Shown piece by piece: positions 48,714 through 58,094 of a stretch of 64,000 nucleotides of DNA. The stretch spans positions 558,001 to 622,000 of the forward strand of contig CAKJVC010000049.1 in the NCBI GenBank assembly GCA_918026815.1, in the 5' to 3' direction. The number at the start of each line of letters is the position of its first letter. The first letter of the stretch is position 1. Position numbers and translations under genes: made by a program. The notes beneath the pieces were generated by a model. It was not told where the DNA came from. It saw only the letters and a program-made list of their open reading frames with translations, and ran no database searches. This DNA is from Chalara sp. BL73. Its lineage: Eukaryota > Ascomycota > Leotiomycetes > Helotiales.

Positions 48714-49265
48714 GGAAGCGCAGATGACCAGGTAGGTTCAAGTTCCCCACCAGGTATGTTTTCGCTTATGTAATCCAAATTGACCACCGGGTGTGTTTTT
48801 GCTTACATAAGAAACATACCTGATGGGGCATTTCGCAAAATTTACAGGCTATGTTACAGGGCTTAACCCTATAAATAGCACTGTATCGCGCAAAATTTAC
48901 AGGCTATATTACAGGGCTTAACCCTATAAGCAGCACTGTATCGCACAAAATTTACAGGCTATATTACAGGGCTTAACCCTATAAGCAGCACTGTATCGCG
49001 CAAAATTTACAGGCTATGTTACAAGGCTTAACTCTATAAATACTGTATCGCGCAAAATTTTTAAGCTATAATACAGGGCTTAACTTTATAAACAGCGCTA
49101 TATTGCGCAGGATTTACAGGCTTTGTTACAGGGCTTAACTTTTATAAGTAGCGCTAAACTTAAGACTAGTTATAAACCAGTTAATAGCACTTACCAGGTA
49201 TGTTTTCGCTTAAGAAAAAACATACCTGGTGGGGAACTTGAACCTACCTGGTCATCTACCGCTCT
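48714..49265. mobile_element. 552-bp MITE with 41-bp TIRs and 9-bp target duplication
   Basis: Bases 48722-48762 (AGATGACCAGGTAGGTTCAA and onward) are the exact reverse complement of 49217-49257. A further eight imperfectly matched bases lie outside each arm. The direct duplication GACATTGGA flanks the unit at 48705-48713 and 49266-49274. There is no coding capacity. A 9-bp target duplication with long inverted repeats is characteristic of Mutator-like elements, so this looks like a non-autonomous MULE derivative. The perfect arms and intact duplication point to recent insertion. Most of the interior is a 55-bp tandem array. The right end lies about 150 bases upstream of the LLM monooxygenase start. 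Confidence 0.87.
48834..49158. repeat. Minisatellite of six 55-base units inside the MITE
   Basis: Units start at 48834, 48889, 48944, 48999, 49051 and 49106, giving periods of 55, 55, 55, 52 and 55. Each contains CGCAAAATTTACAGG, then TTACAGGGCTTAAC and ATAA.CAG. The left units are nearly identical and the right ones more diverged. Confidence 0.93.
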
Positions 49266-49422
49266 GACATTGGACTCAGCTGATAAATCAAATATTAGAT
49301 CTAATAGGTAATCAAACCGCCAAGGATAGTTTAAAAAGGGTCGCCGGCCTTGGAAGGTGTCCCGAAGACCAAAATCCTTTCGTCCATTGATTTTTCAAAC
49401 AAACTTTCAAGTCTCAGTCAAC

Positions 49423-50781
49423 ATGTCGTCCCCCAAACGCCGCAAGCTCGATGTCCCACCAAAGAAACAACTCCATCTCACAGCCTTCATGCGGCCAGTC
49501 TCTCTCCATACAGGAGCCTGGCGGTACCCCGGATCTTACCCAGATGCCAACTTCAATCTGAAGCATCTGGTATCCTTCATCCAAAAGCTGGAAGCCGCCA
49601 AATTTGACGCTTTCTTCATGGCTGATCATCTTGCGGTCCTAAATATGCCCGTCGAAGCATTGAAACGCAGCCATACGGTCACGTCTTTCGAGCCCTTTAC
49701 TTTACTCTCAGCGCTATCTATGGTCACGGAGAAGATCGGACTGGCGGCGACCGCAAGCACGACGTATGATGAGCCCTACCATATCGCGCGCCGCTTCGCG
49801 TCGCTCGACCACATATCCAACGGCCGGGCCGCATGGAACATCGTGACGACCGGCAACCCCGAATCCGCCAAGAACTTTGGGCTAGACGAGCACGTCGAGC
49901 ACGGGGACCGCTACAAGCGCGCCCGCGAGTTCTACGATGTGGTGACCGGGCTCTGGGACAGTTTCGCCGACGACGCATTCGTGAGAGATCGTGAGAGCGG
50001 CGTGTATGTTGACCCCGAGAAGATCCACGTGCTGGATCATAAGGGCGATCAGCTGAAAGTGAGGGGACCGCTGAATATTGCGCGGCCGGTTCAAGGATAT
50101 CCGGTTATAGTGCAGGCGGGCCAGAGCGAGCCGGGCAGACAGCTGGCGGCCGAGACGGCGGAAGTGGTGTTTTGCAGTCCGAGGGATTTGGAGGCTGGGA
50201 AGTCTTTGTATGCGGACATTAAGGCAAGGATGGAGAAGGCCGGACGCAAACCGGACACGCTTAAAATTCTGCCCGCTGCTTTCGTTGTGATTGGTGATAC
50301 GATTGAGGAGGCGCAAGCGAAACGGCTGAAGCTGGACAGCTTCGTGCATTATGATAGTGGCATTGCTTCGTTGTCTATTTCCTTGGGCACGGATGCCTCG
50401 AAGTTTGACCCAGATGAATTGCTACCAGCAGATATCCCGGAGACCAATGCAAGCAAGACTGGCCGCGAAAGTGTAATCAAACTCGCAGAGAAAGAGAAAT
50501 TGACCGTGCGCCAGCTGGCCGGGCGATTAGGCGGTTATGCTGGGCTTGCATTTGTGGGAACACCGGAAACGATTGCTGATGAGATGGAGACCTGGCTGTC
50601 CGAGAACGCTGCGGATGGCTTCACTGTGGCGATGCCTTATCTACCTCAAGGCCTGGATGATGTGACTGCATTATTGGTGCCTGAGCTGCAGCGCCGCGGT
50701 CTGTTTAGAAAGGACTATGAAGGAACGACTTTACGAGAACACCTAGGTCTAGAGCGTCCGAAAAACCGCTTCTATTCTTAA
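49423..50781 (+). CDS. LLM-class flavin-dependent monooxygenase (NtaA/SnaA/DszA-like), 452 aa
   Basis: A single open exon. I start at the ATG at 49423 because the frame upstream has no ATG. Family blocks are HLTAFMRPVSLHTGAWRYPG, DAFFMADHLAV, SFEPFTLLSALSMVTEKIGL and ASTTYDEPYHIARRFASLDH. They continue with SNGRAAWNIVTTGNPESAKNFG, HGDRYKRAREFYDVV, GYPVIVQAGQS and a C-terminal GTPETIADEM. These define bacterial luciferase-like two-component monooxygenases that act on aminopolycarboxylates, sulfur heterocycles or similar compounds using reduced FMN. The gene has no intron, is clearly GC-richer than its surroundings (especially 49720-50200) and belongs to a mainly bacterial family. Old horizontal acquisition is therefore plausible, though such genes are widespread in fungi. 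A MITE sits in its promoter. The substrate is unknown. Confidence 0.92.
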   Translation: MSSPKRRKLDVPPKKQLHLTAFMRPVSLHTGAWRYPGSYPDANFNLKHLVSFIQKLEAAKFDAFFMADHLAVLNMPVEALKRSHTVTSFEPFTLLSALSMVTEKIGLAATASTTYDEPYHIARRFASLDHISNGRAAWNIVTTGNPESAKNFGLDEHVEHGDRYKRAREFYDVVTGLWDSFADDAFVRDRESGVYVDPEKIHVLDHKGDQLKVRGPLNIARPVQGYPVIVQAGQSEPGRQLAAETAEVVFCSPRDLEAGKSLYADIKARMEKAGRKPDTLKILPAAFVVIGDTIEEAQAKRLKLDSFVHYDSGIASLSISLGTDASKFDPDELLPADIPETNASKTGRESVIKLAEKEKLTVRQLAGRLGGYAGLAFVGTPETIADEMETWLSENAADGFTVAMPYLPQGLDDVTALLVPELQRRGLFRKDYEGTTLREHLGLERPKNRFYS

Positions 50782-51586
50782 AAACTTTACAGAGGAGTCA
50801 TATCAAACTTCAAAAGTGAGCCCGTCCAGCCTTGTTTAGATGCATCAATATGCTTGGTACTCTACTGAATAATAATTCTGTTAGATATGCCCGAGCGGTA
50901 CAAAATTAAAGTGGCAAGGATAAGGCGTCGGAATATGCTGTCACAGGAGTTGTGTAAGGAGATATTCATTCCTCGACTTTTAAGGGATAATGAGTAATCC
51001 AAATTATCTGTCTAAACGTATCACAATATCTTATAGCTTGAAAATTTCCAGCCATCTGTCACCCCAATCTAATTCCGTGAGTCAAAGCCACCGTCATTCC
51101 ACCAGTCTCTGATGGTATTGCAGCGGGAGGCGCAGTGGGAGAACACGTCATATCCATGGTGTATAATGAGCACTCACTATGAAATCACGAAATAGCTGAT
51201 CGAGGCAACTGCTGAACCATTGAATATTTTGTTATCTATCAGATACGAATCTTGGGTCAAACTACTTACTATGGAAGTTTGACGAATTTGATTCAGAGCT
51301 AGAGTTCTTTAATAAGCTCATTTCTATCACAGCTATAATTACACCTATATCAACGTTTATCACATCGTTATTGAGTGCCAAATGAACCACAGTCTGGCAA
51401 ATTGGTCCCAAAAACTCCCCAATGGTAACTCCTCATCCGCATATGCATGAAGCCTCCATTGAGTCTCAATCCTCTCAGCAACACATCCTTCACTGGTAAT
51501 TTTCCTCTTGCAAGTTTAATTCACCTAGGCACAACTAAACCTTTTGTTACTATTCCATATAGTTCATCCCATCCACCCCGGCATCA
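50782..51586. other. Convergent intergenic region
   Basis: About 800 bases between convergent 3' ends. No coding signal is convincing. Confidence 0.45.
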
Positions 51587-52825
51587 TCATGGATGTGCGG
51601 CTATGTCAGTGCAGAATTTCCAACCATCTCTCTGAAGCTTGTCACGCAAGGCCTTTGTTAACACGTCGAATGGCAAACACAACTGAGCTCGTATCTCGCC
51701 TTCAGAGTTACCCTTGTTAACAATCTCAGCGGTCTTGAGATTCTGAAACACAAGAAGGAACTCCAGTAGGTCGGATGCGATCTGATCTTCCCTATCTCTG
51801 CTCAAAGCTGGGCGTGGTATATGGATGTGATCACGATTCAAAGGTAGAGGATATCGCATCGGTACATCCACACGCCATGACGCCAGGTTCGAATTCTGAC
51901 TCCGCGTGACCCTGCGTCGAGGAGGCAAGCCATAAAAAGTTCGGTCTCCATCTATGATATCGTTACGAGTGAATGGGAAGATGATGGTGAGGTTTTTGGT
52001 AAACCGTAATAGTGTCAAGCTTCTCAGTATCAAGGTGTAGGCTGCTTTGAGTGATGAGACTGGATCATCATACTGATTTCGGAGGATATAGCCACCAATC
52101 TTGAGTGTCCTGACTTTGCAGTAGATGAGACTGGTAACCTCGTTGTGGAATAGTTTATTGGCAAAGATAAGTGGTAGCGGTCCTGCACCCTCAAGCCTAA
52201 GTACCGGCGGTCTATCCCAGCGACGAACGACGGTAATATCGAAATGATTCATGCTCGGCTTTGATTTTCCTTGGCGGCGCTTTGCTACCGAAGACTGAAA
52301 CGCATTGATAATGCAGAATTCATAAATCTTATTCCGTAATTCACCAGGAAGGCGCTCGAGGGTAAGGTGATTGCATCCCTTCCAGATGCGTTTCAACGGC
52401 AAGACTGGTCGAGAATGTGATCGCTCTTGCGAGTCAATTTCTTCCGCAAGTCTCAGGACAAACGGGCTTGCTTCGAGCATATTGAGTAGGCGGCTTGCTC
52501 TAGAGGTAGGTCCATAATGCCAGGGAACTACGGTCGTCGGGTGCAGGATTCCTTCGTGATTTGTTCCTAGGCCATCCGTGTATTGTCCGATTAGAGACCC
52601 CCCAAATTTCGGTCTTCCCTCGATTTCTGTCTCTTGGTCAGACCATCCGGTGATGGTGATTATTTGACCAGGTGAGAATGCAAGGTGCCCTTTTCTTCCT
52701 ATGCGATTACTTTCTTCCTCCAGATCATTGTGGGTGGTTCGTGCTTTGACATGCCAAGGCCCATTCTTACACTTCTCCTTGAAGAGACTGATTGCATCTT
52801 TGTGGGAGCGAGCTTGTCCTTCCAT
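51587..52825 (-). CDS. SH3-like / LPxELRNxIY (2EXR-type) domain protein, 412 aa
   Basis: The frame extends upstream to 52996, but the first ATG is at 52825, giving MEGQARSHKDAISLFKEKC. An upstream exon cannot be excluded. An SH3-like module follows: GHLAFSPGQIITITGWSDQ, GSLIGQYTDG and HEGILHPTTVVPW. After a Ser/Arg linker comes LERLPGELRNKIYEFCI, the motif of the fungal 2EXR/F-box-like domain, and then a long helix-rich tail with ADLLEFLLVFQNLKTAEI-type segments. Many fungal proteins with the LPxELRNxIY motif are uncharacterised; a scaffold role is a guess. A CTA microsatellite lies in the probable 5' flank. Confidence 0.75.
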   Translation of the reverse strand: MEGQARSHKDAISLFKEKCKNGPWHVKARTTHNDLEEESNRIGRKGHLAFSPGQIITITGWSDQETEIEGRPKFGGSLIGQYTDGLGTNHEGILHPTTVVPWHYGPTSRASRLLNMLEASPFVLRLAEEIDSQERSHSRPVLPLKRIWKGCNHLTLERLPGELRNKIYEFCIINAFQSSVAKRRQGKSKPSMNHFDITVVRRWDRPPVLRLEGAGPLPLIFANKLFHNEVTSLIYCKVRTLKIGGYILRNQYDDPVSSLKAAYTLILRSLTLLRFTKNLTIIFPFTRNDIIDGDRTFYGLPPRRRVTRSQNSNLASWRVDVPMRYPLPLNRDHIHIPRPALSRDREDQIASDLLEFLLVFQNLKTAEIVNKGNSEGEIRAQLCLPFDVLTKALRDKLQRDGWKFCTDIAAHP

Positions 52826-53178
52826 TTCGACAGAGCGACTTCTTCCTTGGAAAGTATGAGGAAAGCTTGGGAAAGGGAGGTCTTTTCTCCCAATCCTATG
52901 TCTAGATGAAATATATACTTGCTCAGCTTGTCTCGGAGTAGGCGAGATTGAGAAGCGGGAAAACAGGCAACCATAGACTTGGGACGAACTCACCAAGACA
53001 CGGGCAGAAGTGTAATAATACGGTCCTGATAAGGCTGGCTAGCCACTTGGATCAAGAAAATGATCTTATGAATAGATAGCAAGATATGTGCACTGAAGAT
53101 TTCCTTTTTTCTCGGAGTTGTAAAGGATGAAGGGAGGGGTGAGGGGTTGAAGGGGTGAAGATGAGCGTGAAGCGCAAA

Positions 53179-53179
<1 letters not shown>

Positions 53180-53208
<29 letters not shown>
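53180..53208 (+). repeat. (CTA)n microsatellite
   Basis: Almost ten perfect CTA units. Minus-strand translations across it give only homopolymer-like Val or Ser runs and are not taken as coding. Confidence 0.92.
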
Positions 53209-53215
<7 letters not shown>

Positions 53216-53390
53216 AAACCAGAAGGCACACCTCACCCTTCATGCCATCAATTGGTGGTTCGACGGATTAGGCAAGAAAGAAATATCACATCACTAAGTA
53301 AGGAAAGGATCATTCATATGCTCAATTAATTGGTTGCCTTGTCCATCTTCTATCTATCTGTTTGCACAGTATGCAGCCTCATTTCACATA

Positions 53391-53413
53391 CCGCCACCGC
53401 CACCGCCGCCACC
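53391..53413 (+). repeat. CCGCCA short tandem repeat
   Basis: Four imperfect six-base units of CCGCCA/CCGCCG in non-coding sequence. Confidence 0.8.
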
Positions 53414-53875
53414 GTTCAGCCTCACCTCGTCTAGCTTACTACTATAAGTTAGTTCACCAGGTCACCAAGCAACCAAGCTCACTGACAAGACATGATCGTC
53501 CCTCGGCGGGTTGACAACACGTGATTGATAGCCTAGGCTTTTGAGTCTGGGCTGTTGACAGCCCCAGGCTTGTTCTTGTTAAGTAACCCCTCCCCTGTAT
53601 GGGCTGCCGGCCCTTGTAATGTCCTGTCCTGTCCTGTGCTGTGCTCTCCTGTATTGTAACCCCCCCACTCCCCTTGACAGCCCTGCCTGCCCTGTTAGTC
53701 ACCCACACCACCCCCCAGCCTTTACCCTAATTGACTCTCATATCGTGCCTCGGCCAAACTTCCAACTGTATCGCCGCCCCCCATATTTCCTAATAGTAGA
53801 ATAAATACAACACCACCACGCACTGTCAGCAAAACTTTTCCCCTTCACAGCCATGCTGGCCTCCCATACATCTTC

Positions 53876-55126
53876 ATGGCTCAAGCCTTGTCTCTCCCCA
53901 ACCACTATACCGTGCTGAGGGTATCTCCTCTTGCACCGGTGGAGACAATACGGGAGGCATACAAGTGTCTAGCCCTCAGGTTCCACCCGGACAAGTCTCG
54001 CGATGTCCGAGCCACAGAGCGCTTCCAGAGGCTGGCAGAGGCCTGGGAGTGTTTGCGGGATAGCGAGACACGGTCGGCATATGATGAAGAGCTCAGGCGG
54101 ACGCATATAAACGCATTCAGAGCCGCCAATGCTGGCGAGAACACCGGATGGGACGAGGTCCGTCGGCGGAAAGAAGAGGTCGATCAAAAGGTACGGGCTA
54201 ATTGGCAAGCCGGAGAATTCCCAGCGTTTCACAACGACCTAGAACGACAACAGAGAGCTAGAGACTGGAAAGATGCTGCACGGCAGGAATATATAGGCCG
54301 ACTAGAAGCATGGACGACGTATCGACGGGGGATGATTGAGAAGGTGAAAGAGTGTGCTACTGTTGTCAAAAGGCACGATCATGATCTAAAGGCACAGACG
54401 AGATTCAGCCATGCGGATATGGCGGCGCAGTTTGAGCAAGCAATCGTGCGGTCAAAGGAGTTAGGTCATCGGATGGAAGATGATGCTACGATAAAAGCCA
54501 AGCTCATGAAAGCGTGGAAGGACCATATTGAGAGCCTCGGTCTCAAATTGCACGAAGCTCGGACCAAATTCCAATCCCTAGTCACGGAACTAGAGCTTGC
54601 GAGGACTCGCTATGAGCAAGAGGAAGCCGATGAACGATTTGGTCGAATACAACAAGCGTTGGACATCCTTGGACCACGAGAGTTGAATGTTCCATTGTTT
54701 AGCATGATCGACCGCCGAGGCCAAGCCATCAACTACTGGAACGCATTATCGAAAATAAGAACTAGCGCGAAATGTTTCTCGTCCTTGGAAGGAACATCCG
54801 AAGGCCCGTGGCATCATCCAGGAGAGTGGCAACGTACCACCGGAGAACATACTTGCTTCAAGTGCGCTCAGAATGCATATCACATCGTTCCTGAATGTGC
54901 GCCGGTAAAGTGCCCTGGCTGTGATATGATCATATGCCACAACTGCTACCGAGATTTGAGACTGCTCCGAGAGTATCATGAATGGATCATGGCACCTGTG
55001 AGGGATGGTGAAGATTTCTTATTCTCTCTAGACTTTATGTCCACCGCCGACCATATACCTGCTGTGGAGAGTCCTGCAGGATATTACCGTGTATTTGATG
55101 CGGGTTATAGACACTTGAACGATTGA
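53876..55126 (+). CDS. J-domain (DnaJ-like) protein with C-terminal Cys-rich module, 416 aa
   Basis: A single exon. Residues 8-70 form a J domain (NHYTVLRVSPLAPVETIREAYK, FHPDKSRD, AWECLRDSETRSAYDEEL) with the HPD motif needed to stimulate Hsp70. A long charged coiled-coil region fills the middle (about 80-270). Near residues 315-360 a cysteine cluster (HTCFKCAQNAYHIVPEC, CPGC, CHNC) could bind zinc. The arrangement of J domain, coiled coil and zinc-ribbon-like end is not that of the classical type I DnaJ, which has four CxxCxGxG repeats after a Gly/Phe region. It is a class C J-protein with unknown client, most likely cytosolic or nuclear. The ATG at 53852 is in another frame, which supports 53876 as the start. 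Confidence 0.9.
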   Translation: MAQALSLPNHYTVLRVSPLAPVETIREAYKCLALRFHPDKSRDVRATERFQRLAEAWECLRDSETRSAYDEELRRTHINAFRAANAGENTGWDEVRRRKEEVDQKVRANWQAGEFPAFHNDLERQQRARDWKDAARQEYIGRLEAWTTYRRGMIEKVKECATVVKRHDHDLKAQTRFSHADMAAQFEQAIVRSKELGHRMEDDATIKAKLMKAWKDHIESLGLKLHEARTKFQSLVTELELARTRYEQEEADERFGRIQQALDILGPRELNVPLFSMIDRRGQAINYWNALSKIRTSAKCFSSLEGTSEGPWHHPGEWQRTTGEHTCFKCAQNAYHIVPECAPVKCPGCDMIICHNCYRDLRLLREYHEWIMAPVRDGEDFLFSLDFMSTADHIPAVESPAGYYRVFDAGYRHLND

Positions 55127-56757
55127 ACCTGGACACCCATCGCATTCACCTTGAGACAACTATTTTCGTACCCGAAAACGAATTTGCCAAAGAGATCTTG
55201 GACCCTCGAAACATGGTTAAGGCTGGTAAATGAGTCGAACAAATGCGGTTGAACTTGGCTGCGGTAGTAATTACCAATAATGTAGTTCAGGATCATCGGG
55301 GGAATCAGGGTGGCCTTTTCTATTAATCTCGTTACTTGGGAAACAGCATGTAAAGGAAAGCAGGAGTTTTATACCCGTAAATAGAGATAAACTAGGAATG
55401 GCGTTAATGGCAGCACACATATCGGGAAACATCTCTCATACTTTCAATGTGCCAAACACTTTCATATAAATCCCGAAGCGAAACAAGTTGTACCGTACCA
55501 TGTTTCCCAGCTACTGCACGTGTTATATTCTCTGAGGCATTTGCTGGAGATGATCGTTCAACATAAGCCAGCATATCCATACCGCCTCATTAGAACTCGT
55601 TTCATGGAATCTCAATGCAATTGCTTAAAATTCATATGCACCATTTCCCGAAACAACGTGCCATCTCTGTTCATCTACTCAGATCGAGTCCTAGCCGCCC
55701 ACATCAAGATGACACTCCCCACTGAACCAATTCCTACGCTACCCAGTGGACTTAATACTTTGACGTATTCTGGTACGGAGGGTGGTAACGGGCCTGCATG
55801 CCCAGCCCTTTCGGTCGAAGAAGAGGGCCGGTAGGAGCACGCAGCCTCGAGCCAGAGGTGCCTTCTTCCCCTCTCCCCCTTCCCCCCCCTGCCCCGTGAT
55901 CTGAACCCGTCCCGCTGAGCCAGCCCGGGGTGGGGAGGTCAGCAAGCGAAGCGAAACCAGAAGCGCACCGGCATCTGCCGCGAGGCTCGAAAAGTCCTGG
56001 TAGGTGGGCCTGACGTTAACAGCGGCATCCGCTTTCCTCCTTCCCTGCCTACTAAAGCAACAAACAGCCGCCACCCGTGACTTTGAGCCCCTTTATCGTC
56101 GAACCTTTGTAGCGCGTTAGGGTAGAACTCCCAAGTTCGATGGCTAAACTTGTCATTTAGTTTTATGTAAGTGAGCGTGCGTTGAGGATCTTAGGCTAGC
56201 TACTACTTTTGGAGCTCTTTTCTTTCTTTGTTTTTTGGGGGGAAGGTTGTGGCAAAGCAAAATGATTCTCCCTTACTTGGAAAGCTGTGCTGTTGGTCTT
56301 CTGCTTTGGGCTATGCTTTTGATTATTCTCAGATAGTTCTATTTGATCTTTGCTCCGAATTAACTTGACGTTTTGCCTGTTGGAGGAAAACAACATATTG
56401 CTGAAGCCACACTGGGGCTCTCTTATATATCTGGCCTTGCTTTTGACTATCTTCAGATTATAAACGTGTCGCCTTTACAGATGCGACACATTTTTCTTTC
56501 AGAGGGAACTACTGCAAGATTCAAGCGGCGCTTCATTATGGCATCGGAAGACTTACTTCGACAGTCGCTAAACAGTAAGGGCCGGATTTGTGTCTCTCCT
56601 TTGTTCATTGTCTACTGTGTAGACAGGATTTGCTACCTGATATTTATTCAAAGCATTGTGTCTGCAAATTTCAATTTCACACCTAAACTGTAGAAACTAA
56701 ATCGGTATTGCACGCAAGACCGAGTTTATTAACTCACCCTCCTGGACTCAAGAAAAC
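55127..56757. other. Intergenic, nothing recognised
   Basis: A GC-rich patch with C and G runs (about 55840-55990) stands out but contains no gene that I can support. Flanking sequence is AT-rich. Confidence 0.4.
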
Positions 56758-58094
56758 ATGCCTACTGAAGAGCCAGCGAAGGATCCTTAGTTGTGTCAGA
56801 TAGTCTGCTTACCAACTCGTAGCTACTATGTTAAGCATCTCAAGTTGCCACCAGATCCTTTGCTTGACATTCCAGAGTTGGAACGGGAGGCTAAACTTGC
56901 ACCGTTACACCCTTCAATTGACGAGACGGTTGCCCTTTTGGGCGTTGACCACTGGAGAATTGGGCCTTCAGCGATCTGCATAGCACTTCGAGATGGAGAA
57001 GACATGCCTCCAAACGTCTTTTGTAGCTGGGTCGACAATAGCAAACTTATATTTTAAGGAAACGCGTCACACCTAGACCTGGCAGGGATCCGGAAGGAGA
57101 TGTCGTAGCAACGCGGCTTCCAGGTTATTGGGGGCTCTCTCGTGCGGTGTGGGATCTTGGTCCGGATGTATTTTGCAAGGTAAAATCCTGGACTGAGGGT
57201 TTAACAACCAAAGCCGATACGATCCGATGGGTGAATAAGAATGTTCCTTCGATACCTACCGAAGAAATAATATATGACTGGGTAGAACCTGAATGGAATC
57301 GAACAATCATGGTTTCTCACCGAGTCCCTGGCCAGACGTACCAAGAAGCATGGCATAGCTTAACAATCAGGCAAAGGACTGCGGTTGCAGATCAAAAGCA
57401 CTCGCCGAGCATACATTAGATTATACTGAGACGGTCTAGGGAACTGAGCTTGCAGGAGAATGGCCATGGCGCGTTCGTGAAGCGTTGCTATTGTGGAAGC
57501 CTCGGGTGGAGCCGCGGGTATCGCGCGAAGACTATGAGGAATACATCAGGAGAAGGGATAACGCTGCCTCCCCCAAATCGTGGGGAGCCGTTTGTCTTAC
57601 AACATGGCGATTGCGGCCCAACGAACTTCCTCGCGACCGCCCCATCTGAGCCTGAAATGCCAAAGGTGACAGGGTAAATTTTGTCATTCTTAAGAGTGCA
57701 CCCGTGTTTAGGAACGTTGAAAAAGCTGTTTGGTTTCCAGACATGCGCCAATAGCGCATGTATGCCTTGAGGGCAGATAACCCCTTAACTACTGTTTTGA
57801 CCCCGGAGCTTTGCTTGATAGGCAGCCGATTTTGAAATTCGTAATCTAGGATTATCGATTGGGAAAGAATCGGTTACAAGCCTGAGCACATCTTAGCTGC
57901 GAATCCTCGACAAAGCTGGGGCTTTAAGGTAGAACCGTGGCCATTTGCAGCGTTAGAGGGCGATTGGCAGTGGATGCTCCCAAGCACATGCGTCAGAGCC
58001 GGCTTTCCGTTGCATTTTGGATATGTTGTAGAAGTGTTACAGAAGATATTCTACATGAAGCATCCAGGAGCCTCTTCAATGAATTTTCAATTGC
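56758..58094 (+). pseudogene. Aminoglycoside-phosphotransferase-like (APH) kinase pseudogene
   Basis: Blocks of the fungal phosphotransferase family occur in order: LPPDPLLDIPELEREAKLA, VWDLGPDVFCKVKSWTEG, ADTIRWVNKNVPSIPTEEII, RTIMVSHRVPGQTYQEAW, then FVLQHGDCGPTNF and VTGIIDWERIGYKPEHI. The catalytic HGDxxxxN and the metal-binding IDW are intact. They are in different frames, with a stop ten codons after the apparent ATG, another after KLIF at 57055, and a one-base shift in the C-run near 57572 just before the catalytic block. A real intron (about 57674-57850) still splices cleanly. This indicates recent decay. A highly intron-rich functional gene is less likely because some breaks lack splice sites. 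Confidence 0.72.

Larger units (their letters stand above)
52826..53875. other. Divergent promoter region with microsatellites
   Basis: Lies between the minus-strand SH3-like gene and the plus-strand J-domain gene. It contains two simple repeats and long CT/C-rich tracts near 53580-53720, typical of fungal promoters. Confidence 0.5.

Noticed and set aside
48305..48787. 160-codon minus-strand open frame entering the MITE
   Set aside because: It runs into the left arm of the MITE, so its N-terminal part is transposon sequence; no homology recognised.
48834..49158. CRISPR-like array
   Set aside because: The 55-bp units are contiguous tandem copies without unique spacers, in a eukaryotic genome and inside a MITE.
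55739..56074. GC-rich 111-codon minus-strand frame
   Set aside because: Its openness is explained by the local GC-rich composition; no domain seen.
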